Below are positions 6,845 to 7,767 of a DNA stretch of 7,767 bases, one piece after another. Source of the DNA: Thiobacillus sp. UBA2487 (GTDB taxonomy: Bacteria > Pseudomonadota > Gammaproteobacteria > Burkholderiales > Sulfuriferulaceae); contig DDOT01000095.1 in NCBI GenBank assembly GCA_002341815.1, positions 2,837 to 10,603 on the forward strand. Reading direction: 5' to 3'. The notes under the pieces were generated by a model that made no database searches, was not told the DNA's origin, and was given only the letters and a program-made list of their open reading frames with translations. Every line of letters begins with the position of its first letter. Positions within the stretch are counted from its first letter, which is position 1. The translations under genes and the position numbers were made by a program.

Positions 6845-7606
6845 TCAATAACGGCCATCTTTCAATTGTTGAACCCTTGCCCGCTCGCGATTGACAATGC
6901 CATCCCGCACAAATTCATATTCATCAAATGATGCTTGTTCAATGGCTTGATCAAACGGCAGCAACTTGCGCCGGCGATTGATAAATTCTACACCAGTCGC
7001 CGTATTACGCGCTGCCACCGGAAAATGTGATTCAATCGAAACCGGGTAATCCACTGCCACCAGTCCGGTTGTGCCCCGCAAACTGTCACCGCCTAAAAAC
7101 GGCAACACCACATACGGGCCATCGCCTATCCCCCACACGCCCATGGTTTCGCCAAAGTTGGTATCTTTCATGGGAATACCCTGTTGACTGGCCAGATCAT
7201 ACACCCCCAGACCAAACGTATTCACAAACAAACGTGCGGTTTCAGCACCAAAGTCATGCCCGTTACCCTGTAAAGCAAAATACAGCATATTCACCGGGGT
7301 TTTCAGGTACATAATAAAATTGCCAATGCCGGTTTGCACAAATTCAGGCAATACCTTCACATAGGCTTTGGTTACCGGTTTAACCACCCATTGATCGGTT
7401 TTTTTGTTGAACGAAAACATGGCACGATTAAAGGGTTCCCACGGGTCACTCACCACATCATCCGCCTCATCAGCCGCATCCGGCATGTGATTGATCACCG
7501 GCGACTCGGTTGGTGACACCCCATCTTCTGCTGCAGCCGTGCCGGACAAGCACAGCGCAAAACCTGCCAACGCCACCCAACGCCACATAAGCAACCGACA
7601 CGACAT
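6845..7606 (-). CDS. mlaA: MlaA/VacJ phospholipid-removal protein, apparently non-lipidated
   Basis: MlaA works at the inner leaflet of the outer membrane, extracting misplaced phospholipids and handing them to MlaC for return to the inner membrane by MlaFEDB. The 253-residue protein shows the family signature SDPWEPFNRAMFSFNKKTDQ (about 53-72), then KPVTKAYVKVLP, GNFIMYLKTPVNMLYFALQG, ARLFVNTFGLGVYDLA (about 125-140), FGETMGVWGIGDGPYVVLPF and SLRGTTGLVAVDYP. The N-terminus is a signal peptide ending in TAAAED, a signal-peptidase-I type site near residue 26. E. coli MlaA is a lipoprotein, but here the only N-terminal cysteines are Cys3 and Cys19, and Cys19 sits in FALC, whose Leu at -1 does not fit a lipobox. 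An in-frame stop lies two codons before ATG 7606; Met7 is an alternative start and leaves the same problem. No other mla genes are in the window. It is first in a unit with the DUF4197 gene. Confidence 0.93.
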   Translation of the reverse strand: MSCRLLMWRWVALAGFALCLSGTAAAEDGVSPTESPVINHMPDAADEADDVVSDPWEPFNRAMFSFNKKTDQWVVKPVTKAYVKVLPEFVQTGIGNFIMYLKTPVNMLYFALQGNGHDFGAETARLFVNTFGLGVYDLASQQGIPMKDTNFGETMGVWGIGDGPYVVLPFLGGDSLRGTTGLVAVDYPVSIESHFPVAARNTATGVEFINRRRKLLPFDQAIEQASFDEYEFVRDGIVNRERARVQQLKDGRY

Positions 7607-7624
7607 AGATTAACCCACACCAAC

Positions 7625-7671
7625 AAAATAGTAACGGCGTGTACTATCTCAATAGTGACGAATTAAATCAA
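7625..7671 (-). promoter_or_regulatory. Candidate promoter(s) for mlaA and the DUF4197 gene
   Basis: Read on the minus strand, two overlapping sigma-70-like pairs are visible. The better one is TTGAGA (7647-7652), 16 bases, TATTTT (7625-7630), matching 9 of 12 consensus bases and giving a leader of only about 11 bases. The other is TTGATT (7666-7671), 17 bases, GATAGT (7643-7648), matching 8 of 12 with a leader of about 30 bases. The region is AT-rich enough for chance matches. Confidence 0.3.
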
Positions 7672-7712
7672 GCCCAACAGCAATATTATTTGAATACGTG
7701 TTGCCTGTTTTA

Positions 7713-7767
7713 CCCGATCTTTTCATGAATCTGCGTGATCATCATGCGAATTCATGAAAAGATCGGG
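7713..7767. repeat. 55-base near-perfect palindrome at the window edge
   Basis: The arms 7713-7739 and 7741-7767 are inverted copies around base 7740. The outer 18 base pairs are perfect (CCCGATCTTTTCATGAAT with its reverse complement). Of 27 positions, 24 are Watson-Crick pairs, two are G-T wobbles and one is an A-C mismatch, so a transcript could fold into one long hairpin. No T-run follows on the minus strand (GTAAAACAGG), and the plus-strand continuation lies outside the window, so a standard terminator is not shown. It could be a REP/MITE-like element, the start of a mobile-element end, or a terminator. It lies about 107 bases upstream of mlaA. Confidence 0.9.

Overview
The window reads as chromosomal DNA of a Gram-negative proteobacterium, most likely beta- or gammaproteobacterial. 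The evidence is a two-domain ArgA (amino-acid-kinase fold plus GNAT), an MlaA/VacJ phospholipid-trafficking protein, a DUF4197 protein and an EnvZ/OmpR-type two-component pair. The ArgA stretches AFGGE and LSPLGYSPTGEIFNL resemble betaproteobacterial versions, but I cannot fix a genus. I see no tRNA, rRNA, CRISPR, insertion sequence or prophage gene.

Layout. (1) 1-1413, plus strand: the probable 3' end of an unidentified gene, then a complete argA, which opens arginine biosynthesis. (2) 1431 to about 1605: a decayed pirin gene. Its first 47 codons are readable up to a stop, and shifted traces follow, including the HPH metal motif. (3) 1618-2757, minus strand: a lipoprotein resembling an ABC-type periplasmic binding protein, with no permease or ATPase beside it. 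(4) 2758-2894: a divergent control region with a direct repeat spaced like an OmpR-family site. (5) 2895-4930, plus strand: an OmpR-type regulator and an EnvZ-type histidine kinase joined by an ATGA overlap. (6) 4979-5944: an MFS_3 (EntS-like) exporter cut short after about nine membrane segments, probably a pseudogene. (7) 6053-7606, minus strand: mlaA followed 9 bases later by a DUF4197 gene, a two-gene unit. (8) 7607-7767: a candidate mlaA promoter and a 55-base near-perfect palindrome that ends exactly at the window edge.

How the parts may work together. The regulator and kinase form one signalling unit. The exporter remnant downstream may once have been part of its output, and the divergent binding-protein lipoprotein is a possible target or ligand-presenting partner; both are inferences from position. 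mlaA and the DUF4197 gene are an independent envelope unit. The observations most worth checking are a lysine at the phosphatase-critical position of the kinase H-box, the two decaying genes (pirin and exporter), an MlaA with no lipobox, and the long terminal palindrome. I do not see a clear new defence or mobile system here.
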